Shown piece by piece: positions 22,157 to 33,037 of a stretch of DNA of 64,000 nt. The notes under the pieces are model-generated. The model worked only from the letters and a program-made list of their open reading frames with translations, was not told where the DNA came from and made no database searches. Location of the stretch: assembly GCA_002049455.2 (NCBI GenBank), contig KV919100.1, positions 1-64,000 on the forward strand, written 5' to 3'. The DNA is from Porphyra umbilicalis (lineage: Eukaryota > Rhodophyta > Bangiophyceae > Bangiales > Bangiaceae). The position numbers and the translations under genes are program-made. How positions within the stretch are numbered: position 1 is the stretch's first letter; every line of letters begins with the position of its first letter.

Positions 22157-25100
22157 ATGCCGGCCATGTCGTCTTGGACGCCCGACGGCGTCGACGGTGG
22201 CGACGGCGGCGGCTACCGTCCCGTTTTTCCCGCATTGGCGTCGACCGGCGCGTCGGCCGGCGTGTTCCCGGCGGCGCCCCCGTCGTCGGCGGGCGCCGCC
22301 CGTCCGCCGCCGTCCCGCTGGACATCGTCGGCGGCGGTGGCGACCGCCGCGACGGGTGGGTGGCAGGCGTCGCCGCGCCGCGGCGACGGTGGCACGTGCA
22401 CGAGCCGCGGGATGGGGTTGGGGGGGGCGAGCCGCGCGCCCACAGGCGCGCGCGGCGCCGCGTCGGCGCACGCAGAGCAGCGGTGGCGGCTTGAAATGTA
22501 CGTTTGTAGGCGGGCTGCGTAGGGGTGTGTTGCACGCGCGTCTTTTTGCACGTTGGCATTGAGTGGTGGATGAAGCGGGTGGGGGGGGAGGGGGCGGGGG
22601 CGGTGCGCTGTGGCGGCTGTGCTGGCGCCATTGAGGACCACTGTCACCGCCGGCTGCGGGTCGGACCACGCTGCGGCGGGCGGGTCGGGGTGGCGGTGCT
22701 GCCAGTGGGCGCGCCCAGCGCTTCCGACACGTGGCAATGGTCGTGGCCGCCCGTTGCGCGGCTGCGCCCGCGCGCAGGTGGTCCGAGACGGCCGACGCGG
22801 CGCCGCGGTGCCGGCCACCGTGTCGGTTCGCCACGGGACGGGCGGGCGGCCACGGACACTGCCTCTTCCTGGTGGGTGGGCACTCCCAGACGGGCACTGA
22901 GCGCCGTTCCTGGGGGCACGCATGGGTCGTTCGCCCCAACCCGCCTACGTGCCCCCCCCGGGCGGCGGTGAGGACCTCACGCGGCAACCTGCCCGACCCC
23001 CCCGCAACGGCGGGTCAGCGCGGGTGCGGGCCGAGCTGCCGGCCAGACGCGCGGGTGCAATGCATGATCATCATGACATGATGTCACGCGTCCTTGCCGT
23101 CCGGCAACCCCAGCGCGCGGGATGTGGCGGAGCAGACGGGGCGCTTGTGGCGACACAATGGATCCTGCGGTCGGGGGCGCCCCATCAACAATGGATCTGT
23201 GGTTGAAAGCGCCGGCTGGTTGGCTGTCGGCGGCGACGCTTCCGATCGAGCCCATGAGCCGTGGGGTCATTGCTTGCCATTGGCCGGCGGCGGCGGCGCC
23301 ACGGCCTCTGCGGGCAGGCTGGGTGCTTGACAGCCGCCACCGTGGTGGTAGTCTCACCGGCAAGTGCCCGGGCCGGCTCTGGGAGCCGACGAACCGTGAA
23401 GTCGGGGCGATGGAGCACTCTGGTGACTGACGCTGTCAACGCTCTTGTTTGTCTGGTCCACCTCGAGTGTCGTACCGTTTTCTGCTTTGATTGCCCCGCA
23501 TTCCTCCCCCTCCGCGACACCATCTCGAATCCCTTGGTGCTCCTCTCGATCCCACCGCACATGGACTTGTCACCGGCCGTCCTGTGGGTGGTCGTGTGGG
23601 TTTGTTGGTTGTCTGACGGGGCTTTTCTCGTGCTCTGTTGCTGCAATGGCCTTGCGGTCGACGCCCTGCGCCATTGGTCGTCGCATGCTTTCTCCTGATC
23701 GAATCCGTGCCTCCCCCCCCCCACCTTCGGTCGGTTGGATCACTGTATTCCCACCGCTAATGCCATTTGACTCGTGGTCGGTTCTGTGCCTTGCTGGCTG
23801 TGCGGGCGTCTCGTGCTGCCGCTGCCACCAACGGACCACGGGATGAACCTCGTCCTTTGGCGTGTGTGTCACGTGCTCCGTTTCGGGTCTCCTCTCTTCG
23901 TCCCTGGGTGCCACGCCGTCTGTGTGTGAATGGTTGCCCGGTTTGTTTGGCCCTGCCCCTCCCTACCGGGTGTCACGACACTCCCACCAATCGCGCACGG
24001 ACTCGACCGCGCTTGTCGGTGGGTGATCCGACTCGGCGCCTCCCTGTGGTCGCTGGCACACGACCACCTACGCGGTTGCGCTCGTCGTTGTCATGGATTT
24101 TTTCATGCCGCGGGTGGTGGCTCCCGCCTGCGCCTGCCACGCCACGGCCGTGTGCTCGGTTTTGCGGCTCGCACACACTATCGTGATCCCCCCCGGCGGT
24201 GTGGGTTCCCCCCCGTTGCGGCCTCCGCTGCATTTTTTTGGCGCCCGCTCACCGCGCGGCCGGCGTCGGTCCCCTTTGGCTGCCCTGGCCCTGTGCTTGC
24301 CGGCTGCACGGCGACCCTGCTGATCGGTGGCAACGTGATACTTGCGCCTGTCATCCTGTTTGGCCGCTTCTGGGGTGCCGCATTCGCCTCATCGTGGTCT
24401 CCTACCCTTTCCCTGCGTGCGTGACCCCCGCCTGCGTTCCACCACCACGGCCACCTCACCCCATGTCTGCGTGGCGCCTGCCCCTTTTGGCGCCGCCGCC
24501 CGACGACCGTGCGTGCACATGTTCCCGTGTTCCTGCTCGCCGCCCGCCATGACCTGTCGTTGCGTGCTTGCAGTGTGCGCGCTTTTGCGGCCACGAGCCA
24601 TGCGGCCCCCCCCGGGGGCAGCGTCGGCGGGAGTGCCGGCGGCACGGCGGCCGGCGGCCTGCCGATTGTGAGTGACGGCGGTGGTGTAGGGGGGGGAGGG
24701 GTGCTGCCGTCGAGCAGCGGTGGCAGCAGCAGCAGCGCCGGCGGCGGCGGCGGCTTTGAGGTGGCGCGCTGCAGCGCCTTTGGCGGCGGCTCGTCCAGCG
24801 AGTGCGGCGGCGGCAGCAGCGTTGAAGGTGGCGGCGGCGGCGCCCGCGGCGCGACGCGTGGGGGCATGCCCGCCCGTACCGCCGCGGATGCCAGTGCCGG
24901 TACTACGTCTGGCGGCGGCGTGTCGGGGGGCGGCCGCACCCCGCGGCCCGTCGCCCCCGTGCCGAGTGGCGGGTCTGCCCATGGCGCGTGTCACGGCGTC
25001 GGCGTGGCCGTCCCCTACGAGGCCACATGCTTTTATGAGGGCGCCTCCCCGTCGGGCCTGTACGGCGGCGGGGGCTTTGCGGTGGACCCCCTCGCCCCGT

Positions 25101-26864
25101 CGTACGCGCCCGTCGGGTCGGGCGGCGCCTTTGGCGGCGAGAGCCCCTACCCGACCCGCAGCGCGAGCGTCGGCCCCGGCGGCTATGGGCACGACCGCCG
25201 CCACGACGGGGGCAACTCGCTCCGCACGAGCCTCTCCTACCCGCTGGCGGGGCCGCTGTTTGGGGGCGGCGACGGCGGCGGGGCGGGTTGTGGCCCCATT
25301 GGGCCGCCCCCGCACCGCCGCGCCGCGTCCATGTCGGCGGCGGTGGGGGGGGGGGGGACGGGGGGTTTCCCCCTCAGCGGCCCTGCCGACGACGGTGACG
25401 GTGGGGAGGGGGGCGCTGCCGCGGGCGCCCTCTGGGACGAGACGAGCTCCCCCCTCGTGCCGACCGACCTCTTCCACGCGGCCCTGTCGCTGGGCGGCAC
25501 CCCCCCGCGGGGGTCGTTCCGCGCGGGCCCCCCCGCCGTCAGGGGTGCCGCCCGCGCGCCGGGCGGTGGTGCCACGCCCCCGCCGACGCCGGCGGCGTCG
25601 GTGGCGGGCGGGGCAGAGGGGGGCGCCGCGGCCCCCCCCACCCCCCCACGCCCGGCGTCAATGAACTGTACAAGACGGAGATGTGCCGCTCCTACGCGGA
25701 GAACCTCTACTGCCGCTACGGCGCCAAGTGCCAGTTTGCCCACGGCGAGGAGGAGCTCCGCGCCGTCAAACGGCACCCAAAGTACAAGACCAAGCTGTGC
25801 CGCAACTTTACCCAGTTTGGCACCTGCACGTATGGCCAGCGGTGCCGGTTCATCCACGACACGGGGGGGGGGGGGCATTGCTGGGCGGGCTCCGCCTCAA
25901 CTGGGGCGCGTGCTTGGGGGGGGGGGGGGGGAGCTCGGCGCGCCCTACTCGCCGACGCCCCGCGCGCCCGCGTCAGCGCCGGTGCCGTCGGGGGGGGGGG
26001 GCGGCGCTAGCGCTCGCAGGGGGGGGGGGGGGCTGCTGGGCGGCGGCGGCGGCGGCGGCGGCGGTGGCATCTCTGCGGGGTTCACGCCCCTGTCGCCCAC
26101 CGACCTGTCGATGGTGTCGTCGCGGTCCTTCACGCCGCCCACGTCGGCGCCCGCCGGCGCCTCGTCGCTGGCCGTGGGGGCGCCGTGCGTTCACGGCGTG
26201 CCGGCGGCGGCGCTCCTGGGCGGCGGCGGCACGCCGCTTTCCCTTCACTCCTCCCCGGCGGGCGCGCTCGTGGGCGGTCCGGGGGCGGCGCGGGGGGCGT
26301 CCCCTGGCGCTGCCGCGGCGCCGCCGCAGCAGCAACAGCAGCAGAGGCCGTACCTTCCGGTCATTCGGTATGGCGGACCGGGCGCGGGGGCGGCCGACGG
26401 CGGCGCCGCCGTGCCGCCGCCGTCCACGCCGTTGCTGGCGGCGGCCTGGGACTTTGGCGGCCGCGGTGGCGGCCGCGGTCACGCGGCGTCCACGTCTTGG
26501 GACGGGGCTGAGGCGCCGCAGAGCCTGTCGGCGGGACACTTTACGCTCGGCACCGCGGCGGGCGGCGTTGGCGCGATGCGCACGTCGTCGCGGCTGCGAG
26601 TGTTTGAAGACATCAAGGTACGTGGGGGGGTGGGGGGAGGCGGTGCGTGTGCCCGTGTCACGTTGCGCCGCGCAGCGGGTCTCTGTCTGCTGTGCATGGC
26701 GCCGAGCGGTCGCTCCCTGATCAGTGTCCACCGCTCACGGCTCTGGCATACTAACCGCCCTGTGCTTGCGTTTGTACCTTGTGTCCCTTGCGCGAATCTC
26801 TTGACGCCCGCGGTCGCTTGTTTTGCCTCCACAGGCGCGCGCGGAGCAGCAGGCGCAGCACTAG
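22157..26864 (+). CDS. Tandem CCCH zinc-finger RNA-binding protein (tristetraprolin/TIS11 type)
   Basis: Proposed exons: 22157-22497, 24574-26617 and 26835-26864, about 800 residues. The last intron (217 bp, GTACGT...ACAG) is clear and leads to nine residues and TAG. The first intron (2076 bp, GTACGT...TTGCAG) is inferred: the downstream frame has no early ATG, and the proposed junction keeps phase, but the length is unusual here. Two fingers lie at 25670-25860: C-x8-C-x5-C-x3-H, an 18-residue linker, and a second C-x8-C-x5-C-x3-H, each preceded by Y-K-T-E-M / Y-K-T-K-L as in tristetraprolin. The fingers are in a different frame from the Gly/Ser-rich flanks; the two changes fall at a C run (25636-25650) and a G run (25863-25874). 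A short Q run lies near 26330. Expected role: binds AU-rich mRNA elements and promotes decay. Confidence 0.75.
22498..24573 (+). other. Proposed long first intron of the CCCH gene
   Basis: The interval begins GTACGT and ends in a pyrimidine-rich tract with TTGCAG. Its second half (23430-24570) is T/C-rich and unlike coding DNA in the window. No gene was recognised inside. It is roughly eight times longer than the other introns here, so two shorter introns with a small exon between them remain possible. Confidence 0.4.
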
Positions 26865-27358
26865 ATGGATCCTGCGACTGCCATGAGGGCCCAGCGCCCT
26901 CCGCGTGCTTCCTTGGTAGGGCGGCGTTGCCGGGTGCGCTCCGCTTTGCGTGCCGGCTCGCCCCGATGGGTCCCCCTAGCCACCGCGATGAGGGTGTCGT
27001 CACGGCCACCCTGCGCTCGTCTGTCGCTGCGGGGACCCGCCGGCCGCCTTTGTTTTGTTTTTAATATTCGCGTCTCCTCTATTGTTATGTGGAGCGATTG
27101 GCCCCGCCCGCTCGCTGGCCTGGCTGGGTACGGCCTCTTCCCAACAGCAGGCGGTGGTCTCGTTCTTTTTGATTGGTTGTTTTTGTATTTTGTGTGTGTT
27201 GCCTTCATGCTGTCTATCATATGCTGCCACCTATTGCACTAGCTTGGCGCGCTCCTGCGGAGGCCACAAGAGGAAAGGAGCGCGTGGGTTGATCCAGCGC
27301 GTCCATGTCAAGCAAACATAGTCTACAAGTGAAGAGACGTTGATATATGTGCACGGAA
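26865..27358. other. Intergenic DNA between convergent CCCH and gamma-adaptin genes
   Basis: A T-rich segment (27040-27240) with TTTTTAATATTCG and TTTTTGATTGG patches follows the CCCH stop and may contain its polyadenylation region. No gene is supported. Confidence 0.5.
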
Positions 27359-30114
27359 CTACCCCCCCAACAGGTCATCCAGTACCGAGGATGCAAAGTC
27401 GCCACTCGGCCCGGTCGCCCCGCGGGAGCCCGCAGTCGGGTTGGCGACAACCAGGTCCGTCGACTGGCCAAACGCCATCAAGTCGGTCGACTGCCCGTGC
27501 CCCCCACCAGGTGGTGCTTCGAGCGCCATCAAGTCGGTCGCCGGGCCGTCGCCCATCAAGTCGGGGGCGCCGCCCCCAAACGAACCAGACGCCACCGCCG
27601 ACACGCTGCCACCACCCCCCATAAAGTCCCCATCCAGCAAGGACACGAGGCCGGTCGTGACGAGCGCCGTCCCAGTCGCCCGCCGCACGCCCGATGCGAG
27701 CAACCGCCGCCGGGCGGCCGCGTAATCCATGGGCGGCAGTGGCGCCAGGGCGGCAGCCGCCACGCCGCTCAGAGGCCCTTCCAACAGCGCGTGGTACTCC
27801 ACGGCGCGCTGCTGGGTTTCCACGTCCCTGCTGCTCGACAGCGTGGAGGTGGCCTTGCGCGCAGATTCGACCAGCTCCGGCGCACCCGTCCGTACCGCCA
27901 GCTTGACGAGCGCGGTCAGCGCGTGCGACCGCACGCGGCCAATCTCCTCCCCAATCGTGGCACCGGCGGCCCCCACCACGGCGCCCTCCATCGGACCCCC
28001 GCGAAAGGCGCCCTCTCCTTGGCTCCACGTGCTCGCGTACGTCACAGCCGACAGCGCTTGGCCGACCGCATCGGGTGCGAGACCGACGCCGCCGCTCTGG
28101 TCCGTGGCGCCAACCACCAGGTGCCCATGCTCGCCAAGGACGTAGGCAGCGACGCGCTCCAGCCGCGGCTGCCGCTGTGGCACCCCGCCGCTGTCCCGTT
28201 GCAAAGGCGAACTCGGCTGCGATGACGAGTCGCCCGCGTACGAGGAGAGCGCAGCCTCGTACAAGGCCCGCGCCGCGTACGCCTGCACGACAGGCGGTTC
28301 CGCAGACAAGAAAGCGAGGAAGGTAGACACAACCAGGTCCGACACAAGCATGTCAACGGACACCAACACAGACGTCAATGTGTCTACGTGCCACTCGGGG
28401 GTCGGGGAATACTGTACAGCCAGTTGTGCCAACTTGGTCGCCGCGTCCGATACCAGCGCACCGCTTTCCGTGGAGCCCTCTGTCGCCGATGCCGCCGCGT
28501 CGCCGTCCTCGGCCGGCGGCGCCCCGCCGCCCAGCGACCGCACGTAGACAAGTAGCTGCCCCGCAATTTCCGCAACATTGCTCCGGTCTGCAATGGCAAA
28601 AGCGAGCGCCACGGCGCGCGCTTGGATGGATGGATCCTTCTCCTGCACGCACGCCAGAATTGTCGCTCGCTGCTGCCGGACCGACTCGGCGCACGCCCCC
28701 CCGCGGTTCATGACCGCCGCCATCTCCTGCAGTGCAATGTACCGCACGCTCGTGTCCTTGTGGGCGAGAAACAGGCCGAGGGCGGTCACCGCCGTCTGCT
28801 GCACAGCCTCGGTGGTGTCGAGCGCCAACGCTGTGCGTACCATCTCGTAGAGCACGGAGGCGCCCGCGAGTTTGGCCGCATCCGTCGACGTGGCGACCTG
28901 CACGAGCACGTCCGAGATTGCCCGCAGCTCCTCCTGGCCGGCGCCCCGCCCCAACTCTCGCAAGGCGGCCAGGGCTTGGACTTGGAGAAACGGGTTGCGC
29001 ACGCCCCCAGCGGTGGAGCTGTCTGCGTCGGCGTTGACCTGCCCCTTGCCGCCCGAAACCGCGTCGCGCAAACTTTGCAGGATGCTCGGCAGGCAGGCGG
29101 AGCGGAGGCCCGGCAGCGGGGACGGCTCGCCAGAGCGACCGCCATCCTCTGCGTCCTGCTCCACGAGCGAAACGATCAGGGTGTTGGCGCATAGGTGCAC
29201 CGCGTCCGAGCGCGTGGCGAGCATATCCGGTAACGCGTCCCAAATGTCAAGCGTCTCGTCAAGAGGCAGCTTCCGCACCGCTCGCGTCGCTGCCAGCGCC
29301 GCCTTCTTCACCAGGTACGGGGAGCGGGCGCGCAGGTGGGAGACGAGCTCGGGGAGGAGGTCCCGCAGCATCTCGGGGGTGGCGATGTCGCCGAGGACGG
29401 TTAGCGCGAGCGCTGTCACTGCCGGGTCTTCCGATACCAAGTCCGCTTTGAGGCCGTTGGTCATGAGCATGAGGATGGACGCGCGTTCGTCGACGAGCAC
29501 AGTCAAGCCCAGAACCCCGACGCGCTTGTCCGCAAACTTGGGCGACGCCGCCAGCCGCAGGCACTCCATGTGCCCAAAGTCAGTCGGGTACCCATTCATA
29601 TGGAAGAAGAGCAGTTTGGCGACATTGCGTCGACGGAAGGCGGTGTCGCCTTCCTTGAAGAGGTCACGGATATGGGCAGACTCCTTTTTCACAAGGGCCT
29701 TCTCCTCCGCACTCGATGTGCATGCACGGTACGCGGTGATGACCTCTCTGGGACGTCACAATGGGTTGGCAAGCAGATATCAGACGGTGAGAAATGAGAA
29801 CGCGGAGCGGGCAACAGGTAGGCAGGTTAGCATCAGACATAGCAGAACAACGCTGACTGAGTGGGGCGGCTGTACGACAGCAAAGAAAGGGGTGCACGGT
29901 CCCACCTCAAACCAGCACATGGGGCACGCAAAGAAAACGCAAGACACAGCAAATGCATACGGCATCTCGCACCACCTCGCGTTGACAATGAGGCGGAACC
30001 AATTCAACCGAGGACCTGTGCTACGTACTTGAGGGTGCGGCAGGTATATGTCCGCTTGGCTTTGGAGAGCGAATCTTTAGCTCGGCTGAACAGCTTCTTT
30101 GCCTCCTTCTCCAT
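27359..30114 (-). CDS. AP1G: AP-1 complex gamma-adaptin, ear-less form
   Basis: Two exons: 30114-30029 and 29747-27359, total 824 residues; the 281-bp intron starts GTACGTAG, ends CCAG and joins in phase 2 to give T-L-K-E-V-I-T-A-Y-R-A, equivalent to L-R-E-L-I-R-T-I-R in animal gamma. The trunk follows with A-E-E-K, F-R-R-R-N-V-A-K-L-L, H-M-N-G-Y-P-T-D-F-G-H-M-E-C-L, D-K-R-V-G-V-L-G, D-E-R-A-S-I-L-M-L-M-T-N, and ends near residue 690 with Q-Q-R-A-V-E-Y. The remaining 130 residues are a Gly-rich hinge with repeated T-D-L-M motifs, a clathrin-box match L-M-A-L-E (about 768-772) and a final L-D-D-L-L-G-G. The immunoglobulin-like ear (about 120 residues) that usually ends gamma-adaptin is not present before the stop. 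Role: large subunit of the TGN/endosome clathrin adaptor. Confidence 0.9.
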
Positions 30115-30563
30115 GGTGGACGTACCGCCGTTTACGGGGCAGACGCCGTCAGAGAGTTGAAGCAAGCAGAATGGCATCAAGCGAACTCGGCTCTCAGCGG
30201 GACGCCAGGCAGCACACACCCACGCTCCCACAGCTGACAGCGCCGCTGTGCGAGGTGAGGTATTGTCTCAATAAATACCATGAGTTCGAGGGGTGCCAAA
30301 TGTAACTATCGGGGTAGTGGTATGACTCGCCGCATGCTCGGACCCCACACCGTGTGCCACGTGTCATGATGGTTACCGGCGTCGGAGACACCCGCAGATT
30401 GGCGGGGTCGACGTCGTTGCTGTGTTGCCGTGGCGACGCCACCCACAGGCCTGGCGTCCGACTTCCGCAAGGCGGTCTTCAACGGCGTCCTCTCCCCTCC
30501 TCGTATTCACTGTAGTACCTTCTTTTGCGCTGTGACTGCACCGGATTTGGCGGGAGGCCCACC
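30115..30563. promoter_or_regulatory. Shared upstream region of divergent AP1G and BCAT
   Basis: 449 bp between two outward-facing start codons. It includes an AT-rich patch CTCAATAAATACC at about 30268-30280 and is less GC-rich than the flanking exons. Assignment as a bidirectional promoter is by position. Confidence 0.4.
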
Positions 30564-31850
30564 ATGGGCTGTGCGTTCGTGCCCGCGGCTGTCCCTGCTC
30601 GGGGCCGCCATGGCCTGACCGCCCGGCAGACGCCGACGGTCCGCCCCCGCCAGGCCTGGGCGGGCGGCCAGCCGCTGGCTGCTCCAGCGCATGGCGGGCG
30701 ACTTCAGGCCACGTGCCGCGAGGCGGCGGTCATGGTCGCCACTGCTGACGAGGCGGCGGCGGCGCCCCAGGCCGTGGCGGCAGCGGCGGCCCGTCTGGCG
30801 GTTCCCCCCGCCTCCAAGGACCTGGATTGGGCGACGCTCGGCTTCCAGTTCCGCCCCACCAACTGCTACGTCCGCCACACGTACCGTGACGGCGCGTGGT
30901 CGACGAAGCCCGAGTTGGTTGCCGAGCCGTACATCAAGCTGCACATTGGCGCGACCGCCCTGCACTATGGCGCCTCTTGCTTTGAGGGCCTCAAGGCGTT
31001 CCGCACGGCGGACGGACGGGTCTCCCTCTTCCGGCCAGACGAGAATGCCAAGCGGATGGCCTCCTCGGCGGCGCGGCTCCTCATTCCAGAGGTGCCCGCG
31101 GACCTCTTCCTCTCCGCGTGCAAAGCGGCGGTGCGGGAGAATGTGGAGTTTGTGCCCCCATACGGCACGGGGGGCTCTCTGTACGTGCGGCCGCTGCTCT
31201 TTGGGTCGGGCCCCAAGATTGGGCTCTCCCCCGCCGACGAGTTTACCTTTCTGGTCCTCGTCACCCCCGTCGGCGATTACTATGCGGGCGGCCCCGCCCC
31301 CGTGACGGCCATCGTCACGACCGACTATGACCGGGCGGCGCCGCGGGGCGTCGGCCATGTCAAGTGCGCGGGCAACTACGCGGCGGATTTGCTCCCCAAT
31401 ACCCTCGCCAAGCGCGCCGGTTACCCGATCAACCTGTATGTGGACGCGGCCGACCAGCGGAGCGTGGAGGAGTTTGGCACGAGCAACTTTGTTGGCCTGA
31501 TTGGCAACACGTACGTGACCCCCGACTCCCCGTCGGTGCTCCCGTCGGTGACCAACAAGACGCTCGCGACGCTCGCGGAAGACGCGGGGATGGTCGTGGA
31601 GCGGCGGACGGTGGACATTGGGGAGGTTGGGGAGTTTGAGGAGGTGGCCGCCTGCGGCACCGCCGTCGTCATTACCGCCGTCACGCGCGTTGTGTACAAG
31701 GGGGACGTGATTACGGTCGGGGCGGGGCGGGGGTCGGACCCAGAGGTCGTCGGGCCCCGCTTTTCGGAGCTGTACAAGCAGGTGCGGGGCATCCAGTATG
31801 GGGAGATTGCGGACCCGCACGGCTGGTGCTTTGACGTGTACGACGAGTGA
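30564..31850 (+). CDS. BCAT: Branched-chain amino-acid aminotransferase, plastid type
   Basis: A single frame of 428 residues starts at an ATG in a good context (ACCATGG). The first 60 or so residues are Ala/Arg/Pro-rich with almost no acidic residues, which fits a plastid (or mitochondrial) transit peptide. The class IV PLP fold follows: L-G-F-Q-F-R-P-T-N-C-Y-V, the block L-H-Y-G-A-S-C-F-E-G-L-K-A-F-R, R-P-D-E-N-A-K-R-M, Y-V-R-P-L-L-F-G-S-G, and V-K-C-A-G-N-Y-A-A-D-L with Lys267 as the predicted Schiff-base lysine. V-E-E-F-G-T-S-N-F and T-N-K-T-L come after, and A-A-C-G-T-A near the end. Reaction: reversible transamination of Leu, Ile and Val with 2-oxoglutarate, last step of their synthesis. 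No introns and no damage seen. Confidence 0.95.
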   Translation: MGCAFVPAAVPARGRHGLTARQTPTVRPRQAWAGGQPLAAPAHGGRLQATCREAAVMVATADEAAAAPQAVAAAAARLAVPPASKDLDWATLGFQFRPTNCYVRHTYRDGAWSTKPELVAEPYIKLHIGATALHYGASCFEGLKAFRTADGRVSLFRPDENAKRMASSAARLLIPEVPADLFLSACKAAVRENVEFVPPYGTGGSLYVRPLLFGSGPKIGLSPADEFTFLVLVTPVGDYYAGGPAPVTAIVTTDYDRAAPRGVGHVKCAGNYAADLLPNTLAKRAGYPINLYVDAADQRSVEEFGTSNFVGLIGNTYVTPDSPSVLPSVTNKTLATLAEDAGMVVERRTVDIGEVGEFEEVAACGTAVVITAVTRVVYKGDVITVGAGRGSDPEVVGPRFSELYKQVRGIQYGEIADPHGWCFDVYDE

Positions 31851-33037
31851 GGTGGGGTGTGGTCTTCATTGTTGTGTATCAAGGTGAGCACCCGCCGCCG
31901 CCGTGGGCTCGACCACGGTGGCGCCGACCCGCAGTGTGAGTGTCGGGTCTGGTAAAGCAAGTCTGGTCTCTTCGTCCTACTCCCCCGGCCACCCGGGCTC
32001 ACAGCTATGTACCCTCCAGGCGCTGCTCGCCCTATCGCCGGTCTCCCCCGTGCGTGCACCCTCGGTGCATGTCCCCCAGTGCGTGCCCCCCGCACGCCCT
32101 GGCATGCCACTCAGTGGCCCCATCCCGTGGGCCTCCCGCCCGCTCCCTCACTGGGGCGCCTCCGCGGTGCTCCCCCGTCACTCGCGCCCGTCTGGGCCGC
32201 TCGCGCCCGTCTGGGCCGCTCGCGCCCGTCTGGGCCGCTCGCGCCCGTCTGGGCCGCTCGCGCCCGTCTGGGCCGCTCGCGCCCGTCTGGGCCGCTCGCG
32301 CCCGTCTGGGCCGCTCGCGCCCGTCTGGGCCGCTCGCGCCCGTCCGGGCAGGACGCGCCCGTCCGGGCCGGACGCGCCCCCCTCAGCGCCCACGTGGCGC
32401 TGCGCCGGGCGCGCCGCCTCATCAACCACCACCCTGGCACCCGCCGGCGCCACGTCACCTTGGCGCCGGTGCGGCGGCGGCACGTCTGCTTACAGCGGTG
32501 CGTCCGCCGACCGCCACGCAACATTCATCGCCGCGCGTGTGGCGACGCGCGCGCTTTTTTCGCCTCGAGTGCTCTTTGTTTTTGGTGCTTTCGAACCTCC
32601 TGAGCCAATTAAGCGGCGATGGCTTGTGCAAGCCGATGCTCGCAGCAGTGTGCCGTACTTAGAAAGCACTATGAACCACCACACACAACACTCAACTCTC
32701 TCGCCATGGTTTTGCAGACCCGCAAATGCGCGAGGCTGCGACCCGTCGCAATGATGGATGCGTTTGAAGTCCCCTTCATCACAGTCACTGGCCCCCGTAC
32801 CATGCACGCGCCTGAGTCTGGATGGCGGGATTAATTGCTGTCCAATCGCTGAAAGTGAATGTTGCAGCAATAGGCTAGTATCGCTCCTTGAGGACATCGG
32901 GCAGCCATCGCTTTCAGCGATTGGTGCAGACTGTGCCACGGGTGGTCGCTCCAGACCACGCAAGTATCCATCGCAGACGTGGCGCATACTCTTTCATGTC
33001 TTTCAAAAGTCGTACGAATTAAACACCCCTTCAGGAC
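31851..33037. other. Intergenic DNA with minisatellite, no gene
   Basis: Holds the BCAT 3' region, the 19-bp minisatellite described separately, and a small inverted repeat (CAATCGCTGAAAG at about 32839 and its reverse complement at about 32909). No gene is supported up to the transposon border. Confidence 0.5.
32181..32379. repeat. 19-bp minisatellite, about ten units
   Basis: Eight identical units of CTCGCGCCCGTCTGGGCCG are followed by two diverged units (CGTCCGGGCAGGA and CGTCCGGGCCGGA types). Because 19 is not a multiple of three, the array reads open in several frames; those are not genes. Confidence 0.9.

Noticed and set aside
32007-32754. Repetitive proteins predicted over the 19-bp minisatellite
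   Set aside because: A 19-bp unit keeps all frames open by chance; there is no start or end that makes sense as a gene.
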